Source: Actinomadura luzonensis
GTDB lineage: Bacteria; Actinomycetota; Actinomycetes; Streptosporangiales; Streptosporangiaceae
Assembly: GCF_022664455.2 (NCBI RefSeq)
Contig: NZ_JAKRKC020000001.1
Location: 6,019,001-6,083,000 of the forward strand
DNA length: 64,000 nt
Direction of reading: 5' to 3'
Shown one piece after another: positions 51,463 through 60,795 of this stretch (positions are counted from its first letter, which is position 1; every line of letters starts with the position of its first letter). A model generated the notes under the pieces. That model did no database searches and was not told where the DNA came from. It worked only from the letters and a program-made list of their open reading frames with translations. Made by a program: the position numbers and the translations under genes.

Positions 51463-53811
51463 ATGCGTGAGTCCGACAGGGCCCAGGCCGCGGGGCGGGC
51501 CGCAGCGCGGGATCTGTTCGAACAGGTGCGGGAGCGCTACTTCCGGGTCCCCCCGGCCGTGCGCCGGGTGCTCTACGTCGTCGTGCTCGTCGCCACCATG
51601 GGCGCGGGCGCGGCGCTCGGCTGGAACCTGCTCACCACCTTCCCCCTCGTCCTGCTGGCGCTCGCCTTCGTCGCGCTGACCATGCGCTTCCCCCGCGCCG
51701 CCGCCACCACGCTGGTGGTGGCGGGCTGGGCGGTGCTGGCCGTGCAGGTCTTCGGGCGGCTCTACCCGGCGGGCTCGCCGGCCCTGCACCTCATGGTCGG
51801 GCTGGCCCTGCCGGCGGCCGCCGCCGCGCACCTCATCCGCTGGGTCACGCCGTGGGTGACCACGCTGGCCGCGCTGCTGCCCGCGGGCCTGCTCGGCGCC
51901 GCCGTCCACCTGGTCTCCGTCACGGCCTCGGTCTGGGCCGCGTACGCCGCCGCCCTCGCCGTGCTCGTCTACCGCTTCCTCCAGGCCCGCCAGGCCAGGG
52001 CCGAGAGCGCCGCCGTGGAGGAGCAGGTCCGGGTCAGGGCCCGCGAGGGCCGCGCCGAGGCGCACCACGACAAGGCGAGCGGCCTGCCCCAGATCTCCGT
52101 CGAGGACGCGCTCGCCGAGCTGGAGGGCATGGTCGGGCTGGCCCCGGTCAAGGAGCAGGTGCGCTCGATCGCCGCCTCCATCGAGGCCTCCCGGCTGCGC
52201 GCCGAGGCCGGCTACACCAGCGAGCGGCCCACCCGCCACTTCGTCTTCGTCGGCCCGCCCGGCACCGGCAAGACGTCGGTGGCGCGCGCGCTCGCCAAGA
52301 TCTTCTACGCGTTCGGCCTGCTGGAGACCCCCTACGTGGTCGAGGCGCAGCGGGCCGACCTCGTGGGCGAGTTCCTGGGGGCCACCGCGATCAAGACCAA
52401 CGAGCTGGTCGACCGGGCGCTCGGCGGCGTGCTGTTCATCGACGAGGCGTACGGGCTGGTCAACTCCTCCGACGGCCAGCCCGACCGGTTCGGCGCCGAG
52501 GCCGTGCAGACCCTGCTCAAGCGAGCCGAGGACGACCGCGACCGGCTCATCATCATCCTGGCCGGCTACGAGCAGGAGATGAGCGGCTTCCTGTCCAGCA
52601 ACCCCGGCCTGGCCAGCCGCTTCGCCACCCGCGTGCGCTTCCCCGGCTACTCCCCGCAGGAGCTGGTCGAGGTCACCGAGCTGCTCCAGCGCCGCCGGGG
52701 CGACCAGATGAGCCCCGAGACCCGCCGGGTGCTGCTCGGCCGGTACGAGGACGTCCACCGCCGCGGCCTGGTCGACGAGCTGGGCAACGCCCGCTTCGCC
52801 CGCAGCCTGGTCGAGGCGGCCGCCCAGGCCCGCGACGTGCGCGTGGTGGGCGCCGGCGGCACGCCGAGCACGCAGGACCTCGTCACCACCACGACGGCCG
52901 ACGTCGCCAAGGCGTTCGACGACCTCACCGCCCGCTTCCGCGGCTACGTCGCCACCCCCACGCTGGAGGAGGCCCTCGCCGACCTCGACCGCATGGCCGG
53001 CCTCGCCCCCGTCAAGCGGCAGGTCCACGCCATCGCCGCGCAGCTCCAGGTGGCCCGCATGCGGCAGGAGCGCGGGCTGCCGACGCCGCAGCAGATGCGG
53101 CACTTCGTCTTCGTCGGCCCGCCCGGCACCGGCAAGACCACGGTGGCGCGGGTGCTCGGCCGCATCTTCGCCGCGCTCGGCCTGCTGGCCCGGCCCGACG
53201 TGGTCGAGGCGCACCGCGCCGACCTGGTCGGCCAGCACCTCGGGGCCACCGCGATCAAGACCAACGAGCTGGTCGACCGGGCGCTCGGCGGCGTGCTGTT
53301 CATCGACGAGGCCTACAGCCTGGTCAACCCCGGCTACCAGGGCGGCGACGCGTTCGGCTCCGAGGCCGTGCAGACCCTGCTCAAGCGGGCCGAGGACGAC
53401 CGCGACCGGCTCGTCGTCGTGCTGGCCGGCTACGAGCGCGAGATGGACGCCTTCCTCGCCACCAATCCCGGCCTGGCCAGCCGGTTCAACCAGCGCGTGG
53501 CCTTCCCCAGCTACTCCCCCGCCGAGCTGAGCGAGATCGCGGTGCTGCTCGCGGGCAAGGCCGGCGACACCTTCGACGAGGGCGCCCTGCGCAACCTCGA
53601 CGAGGTCTTCACCTGGGTCTGCGCCGAGCGGCTGATCGACGGGCTCGGCAACGGCCGCTTCGCCCGCTCGTTGTTCGAGCGCGCCGCGATGCGCCGCGAC
53701 GTGCGGCTCGCCGCGCAGGCGGGCGCGGGGGCGGCGGCCAGCGCCGCCGAGCTGACGACGATCACCAGCGAGGACGTCGCCGCCGCCGTGGACGAGCTGT
53801 CCGGCCGCTGA
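51463..53811 (+). CDS. Membrane protein with two tandem CbxX/CfqX-type AAA+ domains
   Basis: The protein has 782 residues. The first ~175 contain four or more hydrophobic helices (VLYVVVLVATMGAGAALGW, LHLMVGLALPAAAAAHLI). Two AAA+ modules follow (about 205-490 and 500-780), strongly alike. Each has FVGPPGTGKT (Walker A), GGVLFIDEAY (Walker B), a conserved LGATAIKTNELVDRALGG stretch and LASRF with an arginine finger. Both nucleotide sites look intact. Soluble CbxX proteins remodel Rubisco and EccA acts in type VII secretion. Neither Rubisco nor ESX genes lie nearby, so the client is unknown. The ATG has GGGAGG 4 nt upstream. TATAAC near 51434 is a likely -10. A hairpin follows the stop. Confidence 0.88.
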   Translation: MRESDRAQAAGRAAARDLFEQVRERYFRVPPAVRRVLYVVVLVATMGAGAALGWNLLTTFPLVLLALAFVALTMRFPRAAATTLVVAGWAVLAVQVFGRLYPAGSPALHLMVGLALPAAAAAHLIRWVTPWVTTLAALLPAGLLGAAVHLVSVTASVWAAYAAALAVLVYRFLQARQARAESAAVEEQVRVRAREGRAEAHHDKASGLPQISVEDALAELEGMVGLAPVKEQVRSIAASIEASRLRAEAGYTSERPTRHFVFVGPPGTGKTSVARALAKIFYAFGLLETPYVVEAQRADLVGEFLGATAIKTNELVDRALGGVLFIDEAYGLVNSSDGQPDRFGAEAVQTLLKRAEDDRDRLIIILAGYEQEMSGFLSSNPGLASRFATRVRFPGYSPQELVEVTELLQRRRGDQMSPETRRVLLGRYEDVHRRGLVDELGNARFARSLVEAAAQARDVRVVGAGGTPSTQDLVTTTTADVAKAFDDLTARFRGYVATPTLEEALADLDRMAGLAPVKRQVHAIAAQLQVARMRQERGLPTPQQMRHFVFVGPPGTGKTTVARVLGRIFAALGLLARPDVVEAHRADLVGQHLGATAIKTNELVDRALGGVLFIDEAYSLVNPGYQGGDAFGSEAVQTLLKRAEDDRDRLVVVLAGYEREMDAFLATNPGLASRFNQRVAFPSYSPAELSEIAVLLAGKAGDTFDEGALRNLDEVFTWVCAERLIDGLGNGRFARSLFERAAMRRDVRLAAQAGAGAAASAAELTTITSEDVAAAVDELSGR

Positions 53812-53829
53812 CCCCCTCCTCTGAGGGGG
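53812..53829 (+). terminator. Hairpin terminator after the tandem AAA+ gene
   Basis: CCCCCTC pairs with GAGGGGG around a CTCT loop immediately after the TGA, followed by CTTCT. It separates the AAA+ gene from the ABC transporter operon. Confidence 0.75.
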
Positions 53830-53939
53830 CTTCTCCCTGCGCGAACTTGGGGCGCTTCTTCTCCCGGCTGCGTGCGCCTTCCGGCCACATGGTGTAGCAA
53901 TATGACTGCATAGCGTGCACCCGCGCGAGAGGGAGGGCG

Positions 53940-54923
53940 ATGGCCGGGTTCCTGGGCCGCAGGCTGCTCGGCTACGCCGTGCTCGTCGTCGTGGCCACCA
54001 GCCTCGCCTACGTGCTGGCCGCCGTCGCCCTCGACCCGCGCTCCAACTACGCCGACCGCACCCCCAAGCCGCCCCCGGCGGTGGTCGACGCCCAGCTCAC
54101 CGCGCTCAACCTCAACGACAGGACCCCCCTGCTGCAGCGCTACGCCACCTGGGCGTCGGGCGTGCTCGAGGGCGACTTCGGCAGGACGATCACCGGCTCG
54201 CCGGTCGGCGACGACCTCCGGCGCCGCATGGGCGTCACGTTCCGGCTGGTCATCCTGGGGCTGCTGTTCGGCAGCCTGATCGGGGTGCTGGCCGGGGCGC
54301 TCGCGGCGGTGCGGCAGTACGGCTGGTTCGACCGGCTCTCCACCGGCCTGTCCTTCCTGGTGCTCGCGGTGCCGGTGGTCGTGGTGGCCAACATGCTGAT
54401 CCTGCTGGCGTCCTGGGCCAACGAGCGCGTCTTCGGCCACCAGGTGCTGCTGGTCAGCGGCGAGTACAGCGACGGGCTCGCGGCCGGGTTCTGGGGCCAG
54501 GTCCTCGACCGGCTGCAGCACCTCATCCTGCCGACCACCTCGTTGTCGGTCGGGCTCGCCGCCGTCTTCAGCCGCTACCAGCGCAACATGATGCTCGACG
54601 TGCTCGGCGCCGACTTCGTGCGCACCGCCGTGGCCAAGGGGCTGAGCCGGCGCAAGGCGCTGGTCCGGCACGCGCTGCGCACGGCGCTGATCCCGGTGGC
54701 CACCTATTTCGCGTTCACCTTCGGGGCGCTGCTGACCGGGGCCACGTTCACCGAGAAGATCTTCGGCTGGCACGGGCTGGGCGAGCAGCTCATCAACTCG
54801 ATCTTCACCAACGACGTCAACACCGTCGCGGCGATCTCGCTGCTGGCGGGCGTGGCCGTGCTGTGCGCCTCGCTCGCCGCCGACCTGCTGCACGCGGCGC
54901 TCGACCCGAGGGTGCGGTCCTGA
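53940..54923 (+). CDS. Oligopeptide-type ABC transporter permease (DppB-like)
   Basis: This 327-residue inner-membrane protein has about six helices. The N-terminal helix YAVLVVVATSLAYVLAAVAL is followed by a long external loop. The binding-protein-dependent signature is in FVRTAVAKGLSRRKALVRHA (EAA loop), and FTFGALLTGATFTEKIFGWHG is typical of DppB. It is the first gene of an operon of permease, permease, ATPases and binding protein. The ATG has GGGAGGG just upstream. Its stop overlaps the next ATG by 1 nt. Confidence 0.9.
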   Translation: MAGFLGRRLLGYAVLVVVATSLAYVLAAVALDPRSNYADRTPKPPPAVVDAQLTALNLNDRTPLLQRYATWASGVLEGDFGRTITGSPVGDDLRRRMGVTFRLVILGLLFGSLIGVLAGALAAVRQYGWFDRLSTGLSFLVLAVPVVVVANMLILLASWANERVFGHQVLLVSGEYSDGLAAGFWGQVLDRLQHLILPTTSLSVGLAAVFSRYQRNMMLDVLGADFVRTAVAKGLSRRKALVRHALRTALIPVATYFAFTFGALLTGATFTEKIFGWHGLGEQLINSIFTNDVNTVAAISLLAGVAVLCASLAADLLHAALDPRVRS

Positions 54924-55831
54924 TGACGCTGTCGCAGGAGGAGCAGGCCGAGGAGCTGTCCGACGGCGGCGTCGCCCGCGTCCCCTCGCGGCTGCGGGTG
55001 GTGGCCGGGCGCTTCTTCCGCTCCCGGCAGGGGCTCGCGGGCTTCGCGGTGCTGGCGGTGCTGTTCCTGCTGGCCTTCGCCGGGCCGCTGTCGTCCCCGT
55101 GGAGCTACACCGACAAGGACTTCACCGCCTTCCTCCAGCCGCCCTCGCCCGCCCACTGGTTCGGAACGCTCCAGACCGGCGCCGACGTCTACGCGCTGAC
55201 GTTGCGCGGCATGCAGAAGTCGCTGGTCGTGGGCCTGCTGGCGGCGCTGGTCTCCACCGCGCTGGCGGCCGTGGCCGGCGCGTTCGCCGGCTACTTCATG
55301 GGCTGGACCGACCGGGCGCTGAGCTGGCTGACCGACCTGCTGCTGGTGCTGCCCGGCTTCCTCATCCTGGCGATCATGTCGCCGCTGTTCGGCGCCGGGC
55401 AGTGGCCGCTGTTCGTGGTCATGCTGGCGCTGTTCCTGTGGATGGTGACCTCGAAGGTGGTCAGGGGGATGACGATCTCGCTGAAGGAGCGCGAGTTCAT
55501 CCAGGCGGCCCGCTACATGGGGGTGCCGCCGGTGCGGATCGTCTTCCGGCACGTGATCCCCAACCTGTCGTCGCTGCTCATCGTCGATGCCACGCTCAAC
55601 GTCAGCGCGGCCATCCTCACCGAGACCTCGCTGTCGTACTTCGGGTTCGGCATCCAGCCGCCCGACGTGTCGTTCGGCACGCTGATCGCCGACGGGTCGA
55701 AGACGGCGACGTACGCGCCGTGGACGTTCTGGTTCGTGGCCGGGCTGCTGGTGGTCACGGTGCTGGCGGTCAACCTCGTGGGCGACGCGCTGCGCGACGC
55801 CTTCGACCCCTCGTCGGGGAGGGGCCGGTGA
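54923..55831 (+). CDS. Oligopeptide-type ABC transporter permease (DppC-like)
   Basis: This 302-residue partner permease has an N-terminal cytoplasmic tail of about 35 residues and then helices beginning GLAGFAVLAVLFLLAFAGPL. The C family signature is at HWFGTLQTGADVYALTLRG. The EAA loop is EFIQAARYMGVPPVRIVFRH, and TSLSYFGFGIQPPDVSFG is characteristic of DppC. It is coupled by overlap to both neighbours (TGATGA upstream, GTGA downstream). Confidence 0.9.
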   Translation: MTLSQEEQAEELSDGGVARVPSRLRVVAGRFFRSRQGLAGFAVLAVLFLLAFAGPLSSPWSYTDKDFTAFLQPPSPAHWFGTLQTGADVYALTLRGMQKSLVVGLLAALVSTALAAVAGAFAGYFMGWTDRALSWLTDLLLVLPGFLILAIMSPLFGAGQWPLFVVMLALFLWMVTSKVVRGMTISLKEREFIQAARYMGVPPVRIVFRHVIPNLSSLLIVDATLNVSAAILTETSLSYFGFGIQPPDVSFGTLIADGSKTATYAPWTFWFVAGLLVVTVLAVNLVGDALRDAFDPSSGRGR

Positions 55832-56779
55832 GCCTGGAGAGCGTCGTGAGCGCGGGCGGCGCCGGGGCCACGGTGAGCCCGGTGCTGGAGGTCGCCGGGC
55901 TCGGCGTGTCGTTCGGCGGGGTGCCGGTGGTGCGCGGGGTCGACTTCGCGGTGCGGCCCGGCGAGGTGCTGGCGATCGTCGGCGAGTCCGGGTCGGGCAA
56001 GTCCGTCACCTCGGCCGCCGTCATGGGGCTGCTGCCTCCGGGGGCGCGCGTCACCGGGTCGGTGCGGCTGCACGGCGAGGAGCTGATCGGCGCGCCCGAG
56101 CGGCGGCTCGACGCGCTGCGCGGCAAGGCGATCTCCATGGTGTTCCAGGACCCTCTCTCGGCGCTCACGCCGGTCTACCGGGTGGGCGACCAGATCGCCG
56201 AGGCGGTGCGCGCGCACCAGCGCGTCGGCAAGGAGGACGCCCTGGTCAAGGCCGTGGAGCTGCTGGAGCTGGTCGGCATCCCGCACCCGTCGGAGCGGGC
56301 GCTCGCCTTCCCGCACGAGTTCTCCGGCGGCATGCGGCAGCGCGTGGTGATCGCGATGGCCATGGCCAACCACCCCGACGTGATCATCTGTGACGAGCCG
56401 ACCACCGCGCTCGACGTCACCGTCCAGGCGCAGGTGCTGGAGGTGCTGAAGACGGCGCAGCGCGAGACAGGCGCCGCGATCATCATGATCACCCACGACC
56501 TGGGGGTGGTGGCCGGCTTCGCCGACCGGGTCCTGGTCATGTACGCCGGCCGCCCGGTCGAGGTCGGCGACGTGGACGACGTCTACTACCGGCCGCGCAT
56601 GCCGTACACGGCGGGGCTGCTCGGCTCGGTGCCGCGCATCGACCGCGACGGCGTGCGGCGGCTGGTGCCGATCGAGGGCAGCCCGCCCTCCCCCGCCGCG
56701 CTGCCGCCCGGCTGCCCGTTCGCGCCGCGCTGCCCGCTGCACGTGGCCGCCTGCGACGAGCGCGAGCCCCCGCTGGTCC
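55828..56779 (+). CDS. First half of a dual ABC ATPase (DppD-like), interrupted by a frameshift
   Basis: This ATPase module of about 317 residues has Walker A GESGSGKSVTS, the Q-loop MVFQDPLSALTPVYRVG, the signature FSGGMRQRVVIAMAMA, Walker B VIICDEPTTALDVT and an H-loop in ITHDLGVV. It ends with the oligopeptide-type Cys cluster PPGCPFAPRCPLHVAACDER. After about 56778 the frame runs on as an implausible Arg-rich product to 57675. The expected continuation (EVGAGHRAACVRREEVRP) lies in the +1 frame from 56780 and reads straight into the second ATPase without a stop. The simplest reading is one gene of about 687 residues (GsiA-like dual ATPase) with an extra C near 56778-56779. The GTG start overlaps the DppC stop. 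Confidence 0.82.
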
Positions 56780-56824
56780 GAGGTCGGCGCCGGGCACCGC
56801 GCGGCCTGCGTCCGCAGGGAGGAG

Positions 56825-57889
56825 GTGCGCCCGGTCGCCGCCGGCGGCGAGGCGCCGCAGCCGCCGCGCCCGCGCGCCCGCCCGGCGCGCACGGTGCTGG
56901 AGGTCAGCGGCCTGGTCAAGGACTACCCGCTGTTGCGGGGCGCGGTGTTCAAGCGCCGGGTGGGCACCGTGCACGCCGTGGCCGGGGTCGGCTTCGACGT
57001 CCGCGAGGGCGAGACGCTGGGCCTGGTCGGCGAGTCCGGCAGCGGCAAGACCACCACGCTGACCCAGATCCTGGAGCTGACCGCCCCGCAGGCCGGGCGC
57101 GTCGTCGTGCTCGGCCGCGACACCGCCCGGCTCGGCCGGGCCGAGCGCACCGCGATCCGGCGCGACATGCAGGTCGTCTTCCAGGACCCGCTCGCCTCGC
57201 TGGACCCGCGCATGACGGTCCACGACATCCTGGCCGAGCCGCTGCGCACGCACGGCGTGCCCGGTCCGGGGCGGCGGGTGGCCGAGCTGCTGTCGCTGGT
57301 CGGGCTCGACCCCGCGCACGCGGCCCGCTACCCGCAGGACTTCTCCGGCGGGCAGCGGCAGCGCATCGGCATCGCCCGGGCGCTGGCGCTGGAGCCCCGG
57401 CTGCTCGTGCTGGACGAGCCGGTCTCGGCGCTCGACGTGTCGATCCAGGCCGGCGTGATCAACCTCCTCGGCGCGCTCAAGGCCAGGCTCGGGCTGTCCT
57501 ACCTGTTCGTGGCGCACGACCTGGCCGTCGTGCGGCACCTCGCCGACCGCGTGGCGGTGATGTACCTCGGCCGGATCGCCGAGATCGGCCAGGTCGACGC
57601 CGTCTACGACACGCCCGCGCACCCCTACACCCAGGCCCTGCTGTCAGCGATCCCGCTGCCCGACCCGGCGCGTGAGCGCGCCCGGCGGCGGATCCTGCTG
57701 GAGGGCGACCTGCCCAGCCCGGCCAACCCTCCGACGGGCTGCCGCTTCCGCACCAGGTGTCCCAAGTTCCGTACCGAGCTCACCGGCGAGGAGCGCGAGC
57801 TCTGCGTCGGCCTGGAGCCCGAGGTGCGGACGCTGGAGGAGGACCACGGCGCGGCCTGCCACTACGCCGAGAGGCGTGTCGTCGTATAG
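56825..57889 (+). CDS. Second half of the dual ABC ATPase (DppF-like)
   Basis: This module has 354 residues if begun at the GTG at 56825, where GGGAGGAG lies too close to be a good SD. The motifs are Walker A GESGSGKTTTLTQ, the Q-loop VVFQDPLASLDPRMTV, the signature FSGGQRQRIGIARALAL, Walker B LLVLDEPVSALDVS, the H-loop VAHDLAVV and the Cys cluster PTGCRFRTRCPKF. A leading Pro/Arg-rich stretch looks like an interdomain linker, which supports a fusion with the upstream module. Together the two would power peptide import. The binding-protein gene starts 17 bp downstream. Confidence 0.85.
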   Translation: MRPVAAGGEAPQPPRPRARPARTVLEVSGLVKDYPLLRGAVFKRRVGTVHAVAGVGFDVREGETLGLVGESGSGKTTTLTQILELTAPQAGRVVVLGRDTARLGRAERTAIRRDMQVVFQDPLASLDPRMTVHDILAEPLRTHGVPGPGRRVAELLSLVGLDPAHAARYPQDFSGGQRQRIGIARALALEPRLLVLDEPVSALDVSIQAGVINLLGALKARLGLSYLFVAHDLAVVRHLADRVAVMYLGRIAEIGQVDAVYDTPAHPYTQALLSAIPLPDPARERARRRILLEGDLPSPANPPTGCRFRTRCPKFRTELTGEERELCVGLEPEVRTLEEDHGAACHYAERRVVV

Positions 57890-57906
57890 ACCAGGAGGAT
57901 CGCTCG

Positions 57907-59601
57907 ATGAAAGCAGCACGTCTCGCTCTGGCCCTGGCCCTGGCCGCGCCGCTGGCCCTGGCGGGCTGCGGCGGCGCGCCGGGCGGCGGCGCGGGGGGTG
58001 CCGGCGGCGCCGGCGACGACCGTACGATCAAGGCCTTCGACATCAACCTGCAGCCGCGCGACCGGGTCAAGGACGGCGGGACGCTGCGGTGGGGCATCGG
58101 CGAGTTCCCCTCCCAGTGGAACCGCAACCACGTCGACGGCAACCTGGCGGTGGCGGCGGCGGTCAGCAACGCGCTGCTGCCCGCGCCGTTCGCCTCCGAC
58201 GAGAAGGCCGAGATCGCGCCCGACCGCAACTACGTGCTCAAGGCCGAGGTCACCGCGCAGCGGCCGCGGCAGGTGGTGACGTACACGCTGAACCCGAAGG
58301 CGCACTGGTCCGACGGCAAGCCGATCACGTGGGCCGACTACCAGGCCCAGTGGCAGGCGCTCAACGGCAGGAACCCGGCTTACCGCATCGCCTCGGCCAC
58401 CGGCTACCAGGACATCGAGAAGGTGGCGCGGGGCAAGGACGACCATCAGGTGGTGGTGACGTTCGCGCGGCCGTTCGGCGACTGGCAGGCGTTGTTCGGG
58501 CCGTTGCTGCCGGCCGCCACCAACTCCTCGCCCGAGGCGTTCAACACCGGCTGGCTGAACAAGATCCCGGTGACGGCCGGGCCGTTCAGGTTCGGCGGCT
58601 TCGACCAGACGGCCAAGACGATCACGCTGGTGCGCGACGAGTCGTGGTGGGGCGAGCGCGCCAAGCTGGACAGGATCGTCTTCCGGGCGTCGGAGCAGGA
58701 CTCCCTGATCGGCGCGTTCAGCAACGGCGAGCTGGACATCATCGACGTGGGGCCGTCCGCGCCGGGCTACGCGCGGGCCAAGGCCACCTCGGGCGCGCAG
58801 GTGCGGCAGGCGGCCGGGCCGGACTTCCGGCACTTCACCTTCAACGGGTCGAGCGAGCTGCTGCGCGACCGCGGCGTGCGCCAGGCGCTCCAGCTCGGCA
58901 TCAACCGGCAGGCGATCGCGCAGTCCGACCTGCAGGGGCTGGACTGGCCGATCGCGCTGCTGGACAACCACTTCTTCATGAACACCCAGGAGGGCTACCA
59001 GGACAACGCGGGCGATCTCGGGGCGTACAACCCGGGGCGGGCGCGGCAACTGCTGGACGCGGCCGGCTGGCGGCTGAACGGGGCGGTGCGGCAGAAGAAC
59101 GGCAGGCCGCTGGAGCTGCGGTTCGTGGTGCCGTCGGGGGTGCAGATCAGCAAGCAGGAGGGGGAGCTGGCGCAGAGCATGCTGGCCCAGATCGGGGTCA
59201 AGCTGAACATCCAGGCGGTGCCCAGTGACGACTTCTTCACCAGCTACATCATCCCCGGCAACTTCGACATCGCGCCCTTCGCCTACATCGGCACCCCGTT
59301 CCCCGTCTCCAGCAGCTACGGCATCTACGCGAACGCGCCCGACGGGAAGTCGTGGAACGCCAACTTCGGGCGTACCGGGTCGGCGGCCGTCGACCAGGCG
59401 ATGAGCCGGGCCGCGCAGAGCCTCGACCCGGCCGAGGGGCGCGCGGCGGCCAACGCCGCCGACCGGCTGCTGTGGCAGGAGGTCAACGTGCTGCCCCTGT
59501 ACCAGCGGCCGCAGAACGTGGCGGTGAAGGAGTCGCTGGCGAACGTCGGGGCGCGCGGCTTCTACGACCTGCGCTACGAGAACATCGGCTTCATGCGCTG
59601 A
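57907..59601 (+). CDS. Lipoprotein solute-binding protein of a peptide/nickel-type ABC transporter (family 5)
   Basis: The protein has 564 residues. A lipoprotein signal (LALALALAAPLALAGC) has the lipobox Cys near residue 21, followed by a Gly/Ala-rich tether. The mature domain has family 5 signals: GGTLRWGIGEFPSQWNRN, YTLNPKAHWSDGKPITWADY and VRQALQLGINRQAIA. It delivers oligopeptides or similar compounds to the permeases upstream. The ATG has AGGAGG 8-9 nt upstream. Its position last in the operon differs from the usual first position. Confidence 0.9.
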   Translation: MKAARLALALALAAPLALAGCGGAPGGGAGGAGGAGDDRTIKAFDINLQPRDRVKDGGTLRWGIGEFPSQWNRNHVDGNLAVAAAVSNALLPAPFASDEKAEIAPDRNYVLKAEVTAQRPRQVVTYTLNPKAHWSDGKPITWADYQAQWQALNGRNPAYRIASATGYQDIEKVARGKDDHQVVVTFARPFGDWQALFGPLLPAATNSSPEAFNTGWLNKIPVTAGPFRFGGFDQTAKTITLVRDESWWGERAKLDRIVFRASEQDSLIGAFSNGELDIIDVGPSAPGYARAKATSGAQVRQAAGPDFRHFTFNGSSELLRDRGVRQALQLGINRQAIAQSDLQGLDWPIALLDNHFFMNTQEGYQDNAGDLGAYNPGRARQLLDAAGWRLNGAVRQKNGRPLELRFVVPSGVQISKQEGELAQSMLAQIGVKLNIQAVPSDDFFTSYIIPGNFDIAPFAYIGTPFPVSSSYGIYANAPDGKSWNANFGRTGSAAVDQAMSRAAQSLDPAEGRAAANAADRLLWQEVNVLPLYQRPQNVAVKESLANVGARGFYDLRYENIGFMR

Positions 59602-59673
59602 CCGCGCGGCCGTGCCCGTCCCCCGCCCGCTGCCGCGTCCTGGGATGTCGGTGGGAGCGTGTAGAAAGGGCGG

Positions 59674-60771
59674 GTGACGATCCGGGTGAGCTGGGGCCAG
59701 ATCCTGGCCTGGCGGTTGCGCAGGCAGTTCGTGAGCGGGGCCGACGGGCCCGACGCGGTGAGCGTGGCGCGCCGCCTGTGCGGGGTGCAGGCGCAGGTGG
59801 CGTCGTCGGCGGAGCTGGCGGTGGCGGTCCGGCGGGCGCGGCCCGACCGCGACGAGATCACCCGGGCGCTGTGGTCGGAGCGCACGCTGGTCAAGACCTG
59901 GCTGATGCGGGGCGGCACGCTGCACCTGGTCCCGGCCGACGAGCTGGCCTCCTACTGCAGCGCGCTCGCCACCTTGCGGTTCTGGGAGAAGGGCTCGTGG
60001 CTGCGTTACCACGGGGTGACGGCCGGCGAGCTCGGCGAGATCATGGAGGCGGTCCCCGAGGCGCTGAAGGGCGACCCGCTCACCCGGGAGGAGCTGGTCG
60101 AGGCCGTGGTGGCACAGACCGGCAGGAGCCGTCTGCGCGAGCCGCTGACGTCCGGCTGGGGCGCGCTGCTCAAGCCGCTGAGCCGGCTCGGCGAGCTGTG
60201 CTACGGCCCGCCCCGCGAGGGCAGGGTCACCTTCACCACGCCGGCCGGCTGGGTTCCCGGCTGGCCGGACGGGCTGCCGCCGCAGGAGGAGGCGGGCGTG
60301 CGGGTGGCGCGGGCCTTCCTGGGGGCGCACGGCCCGGCGACGCCGGAGATGTTCGACGCCTGGCTGTTCGGCGGCACGGCGCGCAAGGCGGTGCTGAAGG
60401 GCTGGTTCCGCGAGCTGGCGCCCGAGCTGGCCGAGGTCGTGACCGACGACGGGCACCGGCTGCTCGCGCCGGCGGAGCACGTGGACGACCTGGCCGGCAC
60501 CGCCCCGTCCGAGGCGGTCCACCTGTTGCCCGGTTTCGACCAGTACATCCTGGGCGCGCCGCGTACGCTCGCCCCGCTGATCCCGCCCGGGCTCAAGGCC
60601 AAGGTGAGCCGGCAGGCGGGCTGGATCTCCCCGGTCGTCGTGCACGAGGGCCGGGTCGCGGGCGTGTGGGAGCACCGGGACGGCGAGATCGTGCTCGACC
60701 TCGCCGCGCCGGTCCCGGCCGAGCCGCTGGCGGAGGCCGTGGCGCGGCTCCGCCCGCTGCTGCCCGAGTAG
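59674..60771 (+). CDS. Winged-helix DNA-binding protein of the AlkZ/YcaQ (HTH_42) family
   Basis: The protein has 365 residues. It keeps the family's N-terminal segment RLCGVQAQVASSAELAV with a QxQ motif (QAQ), which in AlkZ is part of the catalytic pocket for interstrand crosslink unhooking, and WLMRGGTLHLVPADEL. The tail has HLLPGFDQYILG. DNA glycosylase activity is possible by family, but many members are untested. It starts with GTG, with AAAGGG a few nt upstream. Confidence 0.83.
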   Translation: MTIRVSWGQILAWRLRRQFVSGADGPDAVSVARRLCGVQAQVASSAELAVAVRRARPDRDEITRALWSERTLVKTWLMRGGTLHLVPADELASYCSALATLRFWEKGSWLRYHGVTAGELGEIMEAVPEALKGDPLTREELVEAVVAQTGRSRLREPLTSGWGALLKPLSRLGELCYGPPREGRVTFTTPAGWVPGWPDGLPPQEEAGVRVARAFLGAHGPATPEMFDAWLFGGTARKAVLKGWFRELAPELAEVVTDDGHRLLAPAEHVDDLAGTAPSEAVHLLPGFDQYILGAPRTLAPLIPPGLKAKVSRQAGWISPVVVHEGRVAGVWEHRDGEIVLDLAAPVPAEPLAEAVARLRPLLPE

Positions 60772-60795
60772 CCCGTGGGCGGCGTGGTGGCGGCC

